53,268 nt of DNA. It comes from Acidobacteriota bacterium (lineage in GTDB: Bacteria; Acidobacteriota; Thermoanaerobaculia; Multivoradales; J023). Each line of letters begins with the position of its first letter. Position 1 is the stretch's first letter. Positions 15,545 to 27,400 of the stretch are shown in pieces. The stretch lies in contig JAJCXR010000018.1 of NCBI GenBank assembly GCA_029263315.1, positions 1 to 53,268 on the forward strand. Direction: 5' to 3'. The notes under the pieces are model-generated. The model had not been told where the DNA came from. It searched no databases and saw only the letters and a list, made by a program, of their open reading frames with translations. The position numbers and the translations under genes are program-made.

Positions 15545-18258
15545 CAATGGGACTCCTCGGTGTGGGTCGGCGAAGGGGCCACATAGCCCACCACCACCAA
15601 TAGCAGGCCGACCGCCAGAAACGAGACGATTCCTGGAATATTGCCCATGTACTGGCGATCGATCAAGATCAACTTCAACAGGACGAGACCCATCAACCCG
15701 GCACCGGCAAGCCAAAGGGGACGTCGGCCAAGGCGTGATCCGGCCACCCAAGCGCTCACCCCGAGCAGGCTCCAGACCACCGTCAGGCTGGTTTGGGCAA
15801 AACCCGCGTCGAGAATGCGCAAGCTCCAGCTTTCGCCGTGCAGATGGTGCACGGCCCGCAAAGTGGCCAGGGTTAGGAAAGCGAAGCCAACCCCTGCCCA
15901 GAGGGCGGTGGGTGCCGCCATCACCGGCACTCGGTCACGGCAGTAGGCCCACACCAGGAAGGCGATGCCCACCAGCCCGAGCTCCAGGGGGTTGAGCAGG
16001 GGGAGGTAGGGCAAGGGCTCCGCCGCGCCGCGCCCGAACAGGCCGCTGAACCAGCAGAGGGTCAGCAGCGGTAGAGCAAGACCGAACCACAGCGAGTTAC
16101 GGTGTCTGTCGAAGGCGTCGGCCCGTGGCCAGGCCAGCCAGTGCGGTCTTGTCCAAAGACCGAGGGTGAGCAGCCCCAGGGGGGCCACCGTAGCCAGAAA
16201 GCGCCAGCCGGAGGGGCCCACGAATTGTCCATGGATCTGCAAAGTCGCAGCCAGCGCGGCGGTCCAGAGTCCTAAACCGTGGGTCCAAGAGACGCTGCGC
16301 CCGGAGGCCGTGCGATGGAGCCACAGGGCCGTCCACCACGCCACCAGATAGGTCAGCCAAGCGGCCCAGGTCGGGCTCGGCAGCACGCTACCCATCTCCT
16401 CATGGGCCCAGGGGACGCACAGCAGGGCGAGCAGGGCCCACAGCGCCATGCCCCATCCCAAACGCGGCCATTCGAGCCGGCGCCGCAGCACGGCCGCCAG
16501 CAGCAGGCTCGAGGCGAGGTAGAACATGGCGAGCTGCCACTCGGGGTGGGCTCCGCTGAAAACCAGCTCGGCGCTGCTCAGCTGGCTGAGCCCGGCGCCT
16601 GTCCACCAGCCGAGGCCCCAGATCATCAGCAGGGCCGGTATGAAGCGCATCGTCTTGTAGCGGTCGAAGAGGAAGGCAAACGCGATGCCGGAAAATCCCA
16701 GGATGGCGGCTCCCAACCAGGTGCCGTTCAGCAGCAGCCACTCCGGGTTGCCGGAGCGATTCCACTCGCTGCTCAAGAAGGCGGCGGCCGCCAACGGTTG
16801 CAGCCCGAGCCCGGCGAGCCACGGGACAGTGCGTCCTTGGCGTAGTCCCATCCATGCCACCGCCACGCCTTCGAGGGCCCATAGGCCGGTGGTGGTGCCG
16901 GCGCTGAATGCCAAGGGCACCGCCAAGGTCGCAAATCCGAACGCAAGGGCAGCGTAGGCGTCGGTGAGCAGGCGTTCCTGGCGATGTCGGCGCAGCCAGT
17001 AGAGTAGGCCGGCGTAGATCGCCGCCACCGCCACGGCGCTGAAGGCAAGCGCCATCGAGCTGTCGCGCAGCAGCACCGCTTGCATCGGGAAGGTCACCAG
17101 GGGGGTGCCGAATACCAAGGTGCCGTCGAGCCAAGGGCGGCGATCGCCGCTGCGGCGGGTGGCGTACAGCAGGCCGATGGCGACATAGAACACGAAGAAC
17201 AGGATGAGGAACGGCTCGACGCTCCAGAAGAGGTCCGCTTGGTAGGAGCGCGCAAACCAAAGGGCGCCGACCCCAAAGGTGAAAGTGAAGCCGATCAGGT
17301 TGAGCAGGCGCCACTGCTGGCGCCAAGAAATGGCCAGGACTGCCCCGTTGAGCACCGCATAATAGGAGAACAGCGCCACATGGTTGCCGCCGCCGGTCGA
17401 CAGCAGCACCGGCGCCAAATAACCACCTAGAAACCCCAAGGTGGCCAGCCCCATGGCCCTCTGAAGGACCGCCAGCATGGCAGCGCCGCCCACCAGGATC
17501 ACCACCAGGGCGAAGGCCAGGCCCGCCGGCAGCAGGTCGTACAGACGGAAGCTGGCGAAGACCGTCAACAACAGGATGCCGATGGCGCCGCCCTGAAGGC
17601 TGAGCCCAAAGACCGGACGCCGGGAGCGTTGGCGCCAGCCGAGACCGAGCCCGGCCAGCGCCGCCGCCGCGATCAAGCTCAAGCGCCAACCGATCGGCAA
17701 GGTGAAATAACCTTCCGTCGCGGCGAAGCGAAGTGCCGCCGCGACACCCGCAAAGAGCACCAGAATGCCGATCTTGACCGGAACATTGCCCTGCGTAAAC
17801 CAAGCCTTGACGGCCCGCAACGCCTGATCGATGGCATTGGCTTGTCTCGCCGCCGCAGGGGCGACCGCCGCGCTCGGGGGCACGGGCGGTTGTGGGGTGA
17901 TCGGTGGCGGTGTGGTCGGCGACGGCGTCAACATCGGCGACGGCGGCGATGGCGGCAGCGGCGGTGGTTGATCGGCCGGGGGCGCCGTGTGCTGTTGCAC
18001 GGCTCCAACCACCGGGGGTTCGTCGACCGTCCTGAGTTGTGGCGGCGTCTCGGCGGCGGGTGGTGTCTGTGCTTGGAGGGTAGCTTGCCCCTGCCCTCGC
18101 AGCGTTGACAGCTCACCTTCGAGGGCCTCGAGGCGCCGCCGCAGGTCTCGCTGCTTGACCATCAGCACGGTAACCCATACGCCGAAGACCAGCCCCAGGA
18201 GTGGACTTTCCAAGAATATTCCCACCAATCCTCCGACCAAGGCCCAAATCCAGATCAT
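15544..18258 (-). CDS. DUF2339 multi-pass membrane protein
   Basis: 904 residues. An N-terminal hydrophobic helix is followed by a short coiled coil (about 35-55), a Pro-rich linker (about 60-130) and then more than 20 predicted membrane helices to the C-terminus. This is the classical DUF2339 layout: helix, coiled coil, proline linker, polytopic core. Function is unknown; the family is envelope-associated and paired with DUF3999, as here. It is the first gene of the minus-strand operon. The ATG at 18258 precedes a good signal-like helix (MIWIWALVGGLVG). Confidence 0.85.
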   Translation of the reverse strand: MIWIWALVGGLVGIFLESPLLGLVFGVWVTVLMVKQRDLRRRLEALEGELSTLRGQGQATLQAQTPPAAETPPQLRTVDEPPVVGAVQQHTAPPADQPPPLPPSPPSPMLTPSPTTPPPITPQPPVPPSAAVAPAAARQANAIDQALRAVKAWFTQGNVPVKIGILVLFAGVAAALRFAATEGYFTLPIGWRLSLIAAAALAGLGLGWRQRSRRPVFGLSLQGGAIGILLLTVFASFRLYDLLPAGLAFALVVILVGGAAMLAVLQRAMGLATLGFLGGYLAPVLLSTGGGNHVALFSYYAVLNGAVLAISWRQQWRLLNLIGFTFTFGVGALWFARSYQADLFWSVEPFLILFFVFYVAIGLLYATRRSGDRRPWLDGTLVFGTPLVTFPMQAVLLRDSSMALAFSAVAVAAIYAGLLYWLRRHRQERLLTDAYAALAFGFATLAVPLAFSAGTTTGLWALEGVAVAWMGLRQGRTVPWLAGLGLQPLAAAAFLSSEWNRSGNPEWLLLNGTWLGAAILGFSGIAFAFLFDRYKTMRFIPALLMIWGLGWWTGAGLSQLSSAELVFSGAHPEWQLAMFYLASSLLLAAVLRRRLEWPRLGWGMALWALLALLCVPWAHEEMGSVLPSPTWAAWLTYLVAWWTALWLHRTASGRSVSWTHGLGLWTAALAATLQIHGQFVGPSGWRFLATVAPLGLLTLGLWTRPHWLAWPRADAFDRHRNSLWFGLALPLLTLCWFSGLFGRGAAEPLPYLPLLNPLELGLVGIAFLVWAYCRDRVPVMAAPTALWAGVGFAFLTLATLRAVHHLHGESWSLRILDAGFAQTSLTVVWSLLGVSAWVAGSRLGRRPLWLAGAGLMGLVLLKLILIDRQYMGNIPGIVSFLAVGLLLVVVGYVAPSPTHTEESH

Positions 18259-18844
18259 CTATTCCGTATTCCCTTCATGTGGTGGGACGGCTCGTCCACC
18301 GCTGCTGTCGGTCTCCAGAAACGCCTTGGCAAGGGGCCCCAAGATGTCCACAAAATTGATCTTCTACTTGCAGTGTGTGGGCGAGCGGAGGCCTTGTCAA
18401 GGATGGGGAGCCATCGGTGCAGATGGCAGAGAGGACCCTTCTAAGAAAGTCTTGCCTGCTCGGCTGACCGATCTTGGATTGAAGAGCTGATCGACAACCC
18501 AGGAGGCGAGAAATCGCCAAGGCCGAGGAATCGTCAAGGCTGAGAAATCGTCAAGGCCGAGAAATAGTCAAGGCGTTGAGCTGTCGGCGAGAGGGACTGC
18601 GCTCTAATTAGTGAGGCCCAAAACATATGGGGTCGCGGAAGATGATCATCTTTCACGACCCCTACCCGAAGCGGGCGAGCGCCATTCCGATCGATCAGAA
18701 AGGAGGGAAACCGTCGGCATCCGCTCGTCCTCGATAGCTTGCAACGCGACCCTAAAAATCCAGCGGCGGTCGCCGGACCCGTGGCGACGCAATATGCCCG
18801 AGCCGCCCCCGCCGCCCCCAGTACCTGCCTTGGGAGATTTCTTG
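18259..18844. other. Divergent intergenic region between DUF2339 and VWA genes
   Basis: About 590 bases. It holds the 17-bp repeat array at 18508-18575. The frame of the VWA gene is open from 18611, but that stretch codes for Arg/Pro-rich, non-signal-like sequence and lies before the better start at 18845. No RNA gene is seen. Confidence 0.45.
18508..18575. repeat. Minisatellite, 17 bp x 4, intergenic
   Basis: Four units of the type GAGAAATCGTCAAGGCC with one to three substitutions each. The unit length is not a multiple of three, in line with its non-coding position. Confidence 0.88.
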
Positions 18845-20857
18845 ATGTTTACAAAAAGCCAGGACCCAAAAATCCATCGTCCGCCCATCTTTCTTTATGC
18901 ACTTCTCACCCTGTGCCTGATCGTCGGTGCAGGGGCGCCTGCCGCAGGATCGCCTGCCGCAGGGGCGCCTGCCGCAACCGATTCCGCATCCCCGGAGAGG
19001 CCACAGCAAGCCGCCGAAATGACCCAGGAGCGCCAGCTGACGCTGCCTGATGATACGGCCAAGGCACTGCAACAACGCCCGCTCATCGACCCCGCCGAGG
19101 CGCCCGGTTTCGTCCGCGTCAGCGAAGGAAGGGCCGAAAAGATGACTGTCCTGGCGGCGGACGGTTTCGAGGGGATCTTCCCCGGCAGCGGCTGGCAGCT
19201 CTTCTCCCCTGGTGCTTCCGATGTTAACTGGGGGCGTTCGACCTTTCGCCGTTCGACGGGCAGCGCCAGTGTTTGGTGTGCCCAATCCGGCTCCGACGCA
19301 CCGCCTGCGGGGGGCAACGTGCCGAGCAATACCGAGAGTTGGATGGTGGCGGGACCCTTCGACCTCTCGGGCACCACAAGCGGAGAGCTGGAGTTCGACC
19401 TGTGGCTCGAGACCGAGGCGGGATTTGATGTCTTCTTCGCCGCCGCTTCCCTCGACGGAAGCAACTTCACGGCCCTGGGCAGAGATCAAAATACCATCGG
19501 TTGGCAACCCTTCACCCTGGACTTGACGCAATGGGGCAACCTGGGTGATCTGACCGGGGATACTTCTGTGTGGTTCGCCTTCATTTATGAGAGCGACGGT
19601 TCCATCACCCGCGAGGGCGCCTATGTCGACGACGTACAGCTGATCACCGATGTCGGTACCGGCGGGGGAGGCCTCAATCTGACCATCAACCAGATCGATG
19701 CCGGTAATTGTCCCCAAGTTCAGGCCATCGTCAGTGTGGTGGACGATCAAGGCAGCCCGATCCCGGGTTTGAGCGCCGCCAACTTCAGCCTCGAAGAAGA
19801 CGGCAACCAGCAACTCTTCACCCTCGGTACCGTCGGTACCGGTGGCAGCTCCTTGGCGGTGAGCTTGGTGCTCGATGGTAGCTCGAGCCTGTCGAATACC
19901 GACATCACCAACATCCAGGCGGCCAGCAATGGATTCATCGATTTGCTGGTGGCGGGTGATCGGGTGGCGGTCTACCACTTCGATTCCAACGTCACCCTGG
20001 AGCAGGACTACACGACCAACTTCAACGCCGCCCGGGCGGCGGTCAACAGTTTGGACAACTCCGGCAATACGGCCCTTTACGACGCCATCGTCGAAGCCGC
20101 CAATCACTCCCTGTCGGTGGGCGGACGCAAGGCGTTGATCGTCATGACCGATGGCTCAGATACGGCCAGCTCCGCCAGTCTGCAAGGCGCCGTCAATGCG
20201 GCGCAAGCGGCGGGCGTTCCGGTTTTCACCATCGGTTTTGGCTCCGCCGATTCCCAGGTGCTCCAAACCCTGGCCAGCTCCACCGGCGGCACCTTCTTCC
20301 AAGGCGCCACGTCGGCTGATCTGCAGCAAATCCTGGCGCTCATCGGGCAGACCCTCAACAGTCAGCTCATCTTGACCTGGAATACCTCGGTTCGCGACGG
20401 CGGAACCCACAACGTCGCGGTACGGCTCGATTTCAACGGCAACAGCGTCAGCCGGACGGCCGCCTACAGTCAAGCCGGCACCCCCTGTGTCAGTAGCGGT
20501 GGGCCGTGCGTTGCCGGGCCCAATACCCTTTGTCTCAACAATGATCGATTCCGCGTTGCGGTGCAGTGGCTCGACTTCAACGGCAACAGTGGCCTGGCCA
20601 GCGTAGCGTCTTGCGGCACCGCAGATTCCGGTCTGCTGTATTTCTTCGAGCCCAGCAACTGGGAGATGTTGGTCAAGGTGCTCGACGGCTGCGGCTTCAA
20701 CAACCGCTACTGGGTCTTTTTTGCCGCCACCACCAACCTGGGTTATCAGATGACCGTGACCGATACGCTGACCAACGCCCAGAAAACCTACAGCAACCCG
20801 GTGGGTATTCCGTCACCGGCCGTCACCGACACCATGGCCTTCGCCACCTGTCCCTGA
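18845..20857 (+). CDS. Secreted von Willebrand factor A-domain protein
   Basis: 670 residues. A signal segment (about residues 13-30) is followed by an Ala/Pro/Gly repeat (15-bp minisatellite), a jellyroll-like domain resembling MAM/laminin-type modules (about 100-275; SWMVAGPFDLSG ... GAYVDDVQLI), a Bacteroides-type extracellular VWA domain (about 335-525) and a C-terminal Cys-bounded domain (about 550-670; LCLNNDRFRVAVQW, WEMLVKVLDGC, YWVFFAATT) common in acidobacterial secreted proteins. The MIDAS is complete: DGSSS (Asp344), a Thr in NTALYDAI and TDGSD. It should bind a divalent metal and a protein ligand outside the cell. ATG 18845 was chosen for GGGAG upstream and the signal peptide. 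Confidence 0.85.
   Translation: MFTKSQDPKIHRPPIFLYALLTLCLIVGAGAPAAGSPAAGAPAATDSASPERPQQAAEMTQERQLTLPDDTAKALQQRPLIDPAEAPGFVRVSEGRAEKMTVLAADGFEGIFPGSGWQLFSPGASDVNWGRSTFRRSTGSASVWCAQSGSDAPPAGGNVPSNTESWMVAGPFDLSGTTSGELEFDLWLETEAGFDVFFAAASLDGSNFTALGRDQNTIGWQPFTLDLTQWGNLGDLTGDTSVWFAFIYESDGSITREGAYVDDVQLITDVGTGGGGLNLTINQIDAGNCPQVQAIVSVVDDQGSPIPGLSAANFSLEEDGNQQLFTLGTVGTGGSSLAVSLVLDGSSSLSNTDITNIQAASNGFIDLLVAGDRVAVYHFDSNVTLEQDYTTNFNAARAAVNSLDNSGNTALYDAIVEAANHSLSVGGRKALIVMTDGSDTASSASLQGAVNAAQAAGVPVFTIGFGSADSQVLQTLASSTGGTFFQGATSADLQQILALIGQTLNSQLILTWNTSVRDGGTHNVAVRLDFNGNSVSRTAAYSQAGTPCVSSGGPCVAGPNTLCLNNDRFRVAVQWLDFNGNSGLASVASCGTADSGLLYFFEPSNWEMLVKVLDGCGFNNRYWVFFAATTNLGYQMTVTDTLTNAQKTYSNPVGIPSPAVTDTMAFATCP
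18929..18973. repeat. Minisatellite, 15 bp x 3, coding (VWA protein)
   Basis: GCAGGGGCGCCTGCC units (middle copy GAT for GGG). It encodes A-G-A-P-A pentapeptides immediately after the signal peptide. Confidence 0.88.
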
Positions 20858-20945
20858 GACCCCGGCACTCTCGGGGATGCCCAGCGGCGCCGTCACGCTG
20901 GTGGCGGCGCCGCCATTCCTGGGGCTCGAGTTGACCGTCGACGGT

Positions 20946-20982
20946 GCAACCGTCCGTCGCACAGAGCACGACGGACGGTTGC
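20946..20982 (+). terminator. Strong hairpin downstream of the VWA gene
   Basis: A perfect 14-bp stem GCAACCGTCCGTCG / CGACGGACGGTTGC with a 9-base loop, about 90 bases after the VWA stop. The U-run is weak (GTTGG). It is probably the transcript end. Confidence 0.65.
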
Positions 20983-21319
20983 GTTGGGGGAGCCCTACTC
21001 GGCGGTGGCCACCTCGGAGGCATCGTCCGCAGGAGGTGATCGGCCGCCGCAAATTCGGTCCAACGCTGACGTGTCGATCTAAACCCTTTGGTATCAAGGT
21101 TTCATCCCATTGCCATGGCCCTGCGGCTTAGACAGCACTGCGTCCATGCACGCTCGGAGGGAGGCCTGCCAAGGGCCTCCCGCTGGCACCGATTCTGGTG
21201 AAACTGGGTGGACACCAGCTGGTCCATTCTTCAGAAGAATGCGCATAGTGGCATCCCGGGGCCGTCGAGGAACCGCTGCCGGCAAGGAATCCGGCGGAAT
21301 GGCATACGCCATCAAAGAT
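20983..21319. other. Intergenic stretch upstream of the Fur-like gene
   Basis: Contains only short open frames without ribosome binding sites. GGGAGGCC ... GGCCTCCC (near 21157-21180) can form a local hairpin. No gene is supported. Confidence 0.4.
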
Positions 21320-21348
21320 TTGACTCTGTCCATAGTTTGCGATTGAAT
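21320..21348 (+). promoter_or_regulatory. Candidate sigma70-type promoter for the Fur-like gene
   Basis: TTGACT (21320-21325), a 17-base spacer, then TTGAAT (21343-21348). The GTG codon at 21356 lies 7 bases beyond the -10 element, exactly where transcription would start. The mRNA would then be leaderless. Confidence 0.45.
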
Positions 21349-21355
21349 AGGCGCC

Positions 21356-21778
21356 GTGCAAGGCAATGTTGAGCAGCTACTTCGCGACCATGGACTGCAG
21401 GTGACGGCCCAGCGTTTGGCCATCCTGCGGGCCGTGGCGTCGCATCCCCATGCCACGGCGGACGACCTCGTCGACCATGTGCGGGCGGAAATCGGCTCGA
21501 TTTCTCGCCAGGCGGTCTACGGAGCGCTCGGCGTTTTGGTCGAGAAGCACCTCATCCGCCGGATTCAACCGGCGGGTTCGGCAGCCCGCTACGAAGATCG
21601 GGTGGGAGACAATCACCACCACTTGATCTGCCGAGGCTGCGGCACCATGTTCGATATCGACTGTGCGCTCGGGGAAGCGCCTTGCCTGGTCGTCGACGAT
21701 GACCACGGTTTCGAGATCGACGAGGCGGAGGTCATCTACTGGGGGCGTTGCCCGTCCTGTCAGATGGCGGCCAGCTGA
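21356..21778 (+). CDS. Fur-family regulator, PerR/FurA-like
   Basis: 140 residues. An N-terminal winged helix ([19 protein letters not shown] ... [21 protein letters not shown]) is followed by a metal-binding dimerisation domain with [11 protein letters not shown] and GRCPSC, the two CxxC pairs of a structural zinc site. It is a metal- or peroxide-sensing repressor in the cytosol. It lies directly upstream of katG on the same strand, the arrangement of furA-katG in actinobacteria and perR-katG elsewhere, so it probably represses katG and itself until oxidation. GTG 21356 is the only start that keeps the whole DNA-binding helix bundle; it has no Shine-Dalgarno sequence but fits a leaderless transcript. 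Confidence 0.87.
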   Translation: MQGNVEQLLRDHGLQVTAQRLAILRAVASHPHATADDLVDHVRAEIGSISRQAVYGALGVLVEKHLIRRIQPAGSAARYEDRVGDNHHHLICRGCGTMFDIDCALGEAPCLVVDDDHGFEIDEAEVIYWGRCPSCQMAAS

Positions 21779-21912
21779 AGGGGTTTGAGCCGACCGGGCA
21801 TTGCACGGATTCGAGATCGCGGAAGATGCTCCTCGCCCAACAACGCGCCGGACTTTCGCGGCCCTTACCTACAACCACACTCATACCAGCTCGATAGAAG
21901 CGCCAGGAGTAG

Positions 21913-24144
<2,232 letters not shown>

Positions 24145-24196
24145 ACAGGCCCGTTAGGCGGCTCGCCCGATTGACCGTTTGATGTTTTGCATCCGT

Positions 24197-24225
24197 GGCC
24201 CTTGGATAGAGATCCGAGGGCCTTT
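24197..24225 (+). terminator. Intrinsic terminator of katG
   Basis: GGCCCTTGGAT pairs with ATCCGAGGGCC (one G-T pair) across the loop AGAG, followed by TTTG. It is 52 bases after the katG stop. Confidence 0.7.
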
Positions 24226-24270
24226 GCTATTGGGGCCACTGCTATTCGGGCCACTGCTATTCGTGGCCGA
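24226..24270. repeat. Minisatellite, 15 bp x 3, intergenic
   Basis: GCTATTGGGGCCACT, GCTATTCGGGCCACT and a diverged third copy, beginning at the very end of the katG terminator. Confidence 0.88.
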
Positions 24271-24412
24271 CCGGTTGTAATCCTGTCTCTGCCACGGGCA
24301 AGAATTGCATCGGCAGGGTCGATCGGGCATCGCGACCCATCGCCGTTTAGGCTAGACCACCGTAGGAATCGACCTCCTCCTGGCTGGCGCGGGATTTGCT
24401 TGAACCGGCAGC

Positions 24413-27400
24413 ATGGACATGCTCATCCGACCCTCCGACGGTCCTGCGCGGCCGCTTGGCCACTGCCGCCGCCAGCTCGCCCTGCTCCCCTGGGTGATTT
24501 TTTTCGTATTGCTGGCGACGGCGGTCGCCGCCCAGCAGCGTGAAATCCGCTTCGACCGGATCGAGCAGGGCCTTTCCCAAGGCACCGTCAACAGCATTCT
24601 GCAGGACAGCCGGGGCCTGATGTGGTTCGGCACCCAGGATGGTCTCAACCGCTTCGACGGCTATTCCATGGAGGTCTACAAGCACCATCCCGAGGACAAG
24701 GCGAGCTTGCCGAGCAATCACATCTGGTCCCTGCGGGAGGATGAGCGGGGGGATGTGTGGATCGGCACCGAGGGAGGGCCGGTGCGTTGGGTCCGTCGGC
24801 TGAACCGGTTCGAAAGGCTGCGACGCGGTGAGGCGGCCGATCTCGGCGTCAAGACGCGGGATGTTTGGCGGCATGGAGAGGTCGTGTGGATCGCCGACGA
24901 TGGGCAGGGGCTTTCACGGCTCGACCTCGCCAGCGGTGCTGTGCAGCAGCTGCGGCACGATGCCGCGAGGGAAGGCGGCTTGGCCAGTGACCAGGTACTG
25001 ACCTTCCTGCCGCAACCGCAAGCCGGCATTCTGTGGATTGGCACCACCGCCGGGTTGCATCGCCTCGATCTGGACACGGAGCGGCTCGAGCACATCGCCC
25101 TCGACGCCGTCGCCGAAGAGGGGGCGCAGCGCATTCGAGACATCGAAGAGGACACCCAGGGCCGCCTCTGGCTCGCCACCTATTCGGGATTGGTGCGCTT
25201 TGATCCGCGCTCCGACGAAGCGCTGCGTTGGCGTGCCGACGACGAGGCGCCGGGGGCCCTGTCGTCCGACATCCTGCGCGCCCTGTTGCTCGATCAACAG
25301 GGGTATCTGTGGGTGGGCACCGAGGAGGGGTTGCAGGTCTTCGAGCCGGCCCGCAAACCCTCGGAGCTGACCTTTGCCCACTACCGTGCCGAGGCCACGG
25401 ACCCGGCCCGGTTGGCCAATCCCCGTGTTTTCTCCCTGTTCCAAGACCGTGGCGGCGTCCTCTGGGTGGGGACGCAAAGTGGCTTGCACAAATGGCACCC
25501 AAGCCGCTGGGCCTTTGGCCACTATCGCCATGATCCCCATAATCCCAACAGTTTGGCGAGCAATGCGGTGACCTCCTTTTCGGAGGGCCCCGACGGCAAC
25601 CTGTGGATCGGCACCCTGGGCGGCGGCCTGGATCGCTGGGACCGCGAGGCGGGCGTATTTCTGCACCACCGCCCCGAGGACCGGCGGGGCCTCGACGACC
25701 GGCGCATCATGGCCCTGCTGCACGATCAGCGGGGGACTTTGTGGGTTGGTACCTATCGCAGCGGTCTCTTCCGCCTCGACGAGACGACCGATCGCTTCGT
25801 TGGTTTTCGCCATGATCCGAAGGATCCCAAGAGCCTCAGCGCCAACGCCATCTCGGTGCTCTTCGAAGATGCGTCGCGTCGCCTGTGGGTAGGGACCTTC
25901 GGTGGCGGTCTCAATCGATTTGACCCGGACACCGGGCAGGCGGAGCGCTTCCAAGCCTCGTCCGAGCCCGGTCGCTCCCTTTCCAGCAACAACATCACCG
26001 GCCTGGCGGAGAACGCCGATGGTCTCTGGGTGGCCACCACCGATGGGCTCGACTTGCTCGATCCGCGACGGGGCAACGTGGCCCACTTCGAGCTCGAGGT
26101 CGGGCGCCCTGGTCGAATGCCGATCATGTCGCTGCACGTCGATTCCCAGGGGACGCTGTGGGTGGGCACCAAGGACGCCGGACTGGCCCGGTTGATCGAG
26201 CACGACCCCGTTTCCGGCCAGGTCGACTTCTCCTTTCTCACCGAGAGTGACGGCTTGCCCAACGGGGTGATCTACGGCATCTACAACGGGGCCCCGAACC
26301 AATTGTGGGTCAGCACCAACAACGGCCTGAGCCGCATCGACTTCGACGCCCCCGGGGGGGAGCGTTTCACCAACTATGATCGAAGCCACGGCCTGCAACA
26401 GAACGAATTCAACTTCGGCGCCCACCACCAAAGCGCCAGCGGCGAGCTCTTCTTCGGTGGATTCAACGGCTTCAATGTCTTCCATCCGGAGAAGCTGCCG
26501 ATCAACGGCCAGGCGCCGCCCTTGGTGCTGACGGCGATCAAAAAACTCAATCAGCCCGTCGACCTCGAGGTCCCCTTGGAGGATCTTCGCCAGCTCACCC
26601 TCGACCATCGCGATTCGATGATCTCCTTCGAATTCGCCGCCCTCGACTACGCTGCCCCCGAGCACAATCGTTACGCCCACAAGCTCGAAGGTTTCGATCG
26701 CGACTGGATCGAGCTCGGCGATGCACGGCTCGTCACCTACACAAATCTCAACCCGGGAAAGTACACCCTGCGGGTCAAGGCGGCCAATGGCGATGGCGTG
26801 TGGAACGAGGAGGGGCTGTCCCTGCCGATCCATGTCAAACCGGCTCCGTGGCGTACCTGGTGGGCCTACACCCTGTATCTGCTCGTCTTGAGCGGTAGCC
26901 TCTTGGCGGCCGTCCGCATGCGGATCGAGGGCCTGAAACGTAACGAACGTCGTTTGGAATCGATGGTGGAGCAGCGCACCACGGAGCTCGAAAGTGCCGT
27001 CAAACGCCTGGAGATCTCGGAGCAAGGGGCGCAGCGGGCCCGCCAGGAGGCCGAAGAGGCGAACCGTGCCAAGAGCATCTTCCTCTCCAGCATGAGTCAC
27101 GAGCTCCGCACGCCGCTCAATGCAGTGATCGGCTTCTCCCAGCTCTTGCGGCGGGAGCGTGGTCTGCGAGAAAGCCATCGCAAACATCTGAACATCATCT
27201 TGCGCAGCGGCGAGCACCTGCTCGGGCTGATCAACGATGTGCTGTCCCTGTCGAAGATCGAGGCGGGAGAATCCACGTTGAACCCGCTGCCTTTCAACAT
27301 TCGCCGCACCATTTCCGGGGTCATCGGCATGATTCAGATACGCGCCGAGCGGGCCGGAGTGCAACTGGCCGTCAGCCCGTGGAAAGATTTCCCGGAGGTG

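Noticed and set aside
18752..20107. Long open frame antisense to the VWA gene
   Set aside because: Same GC effect; the plus strand encodes a complete VWA protein.
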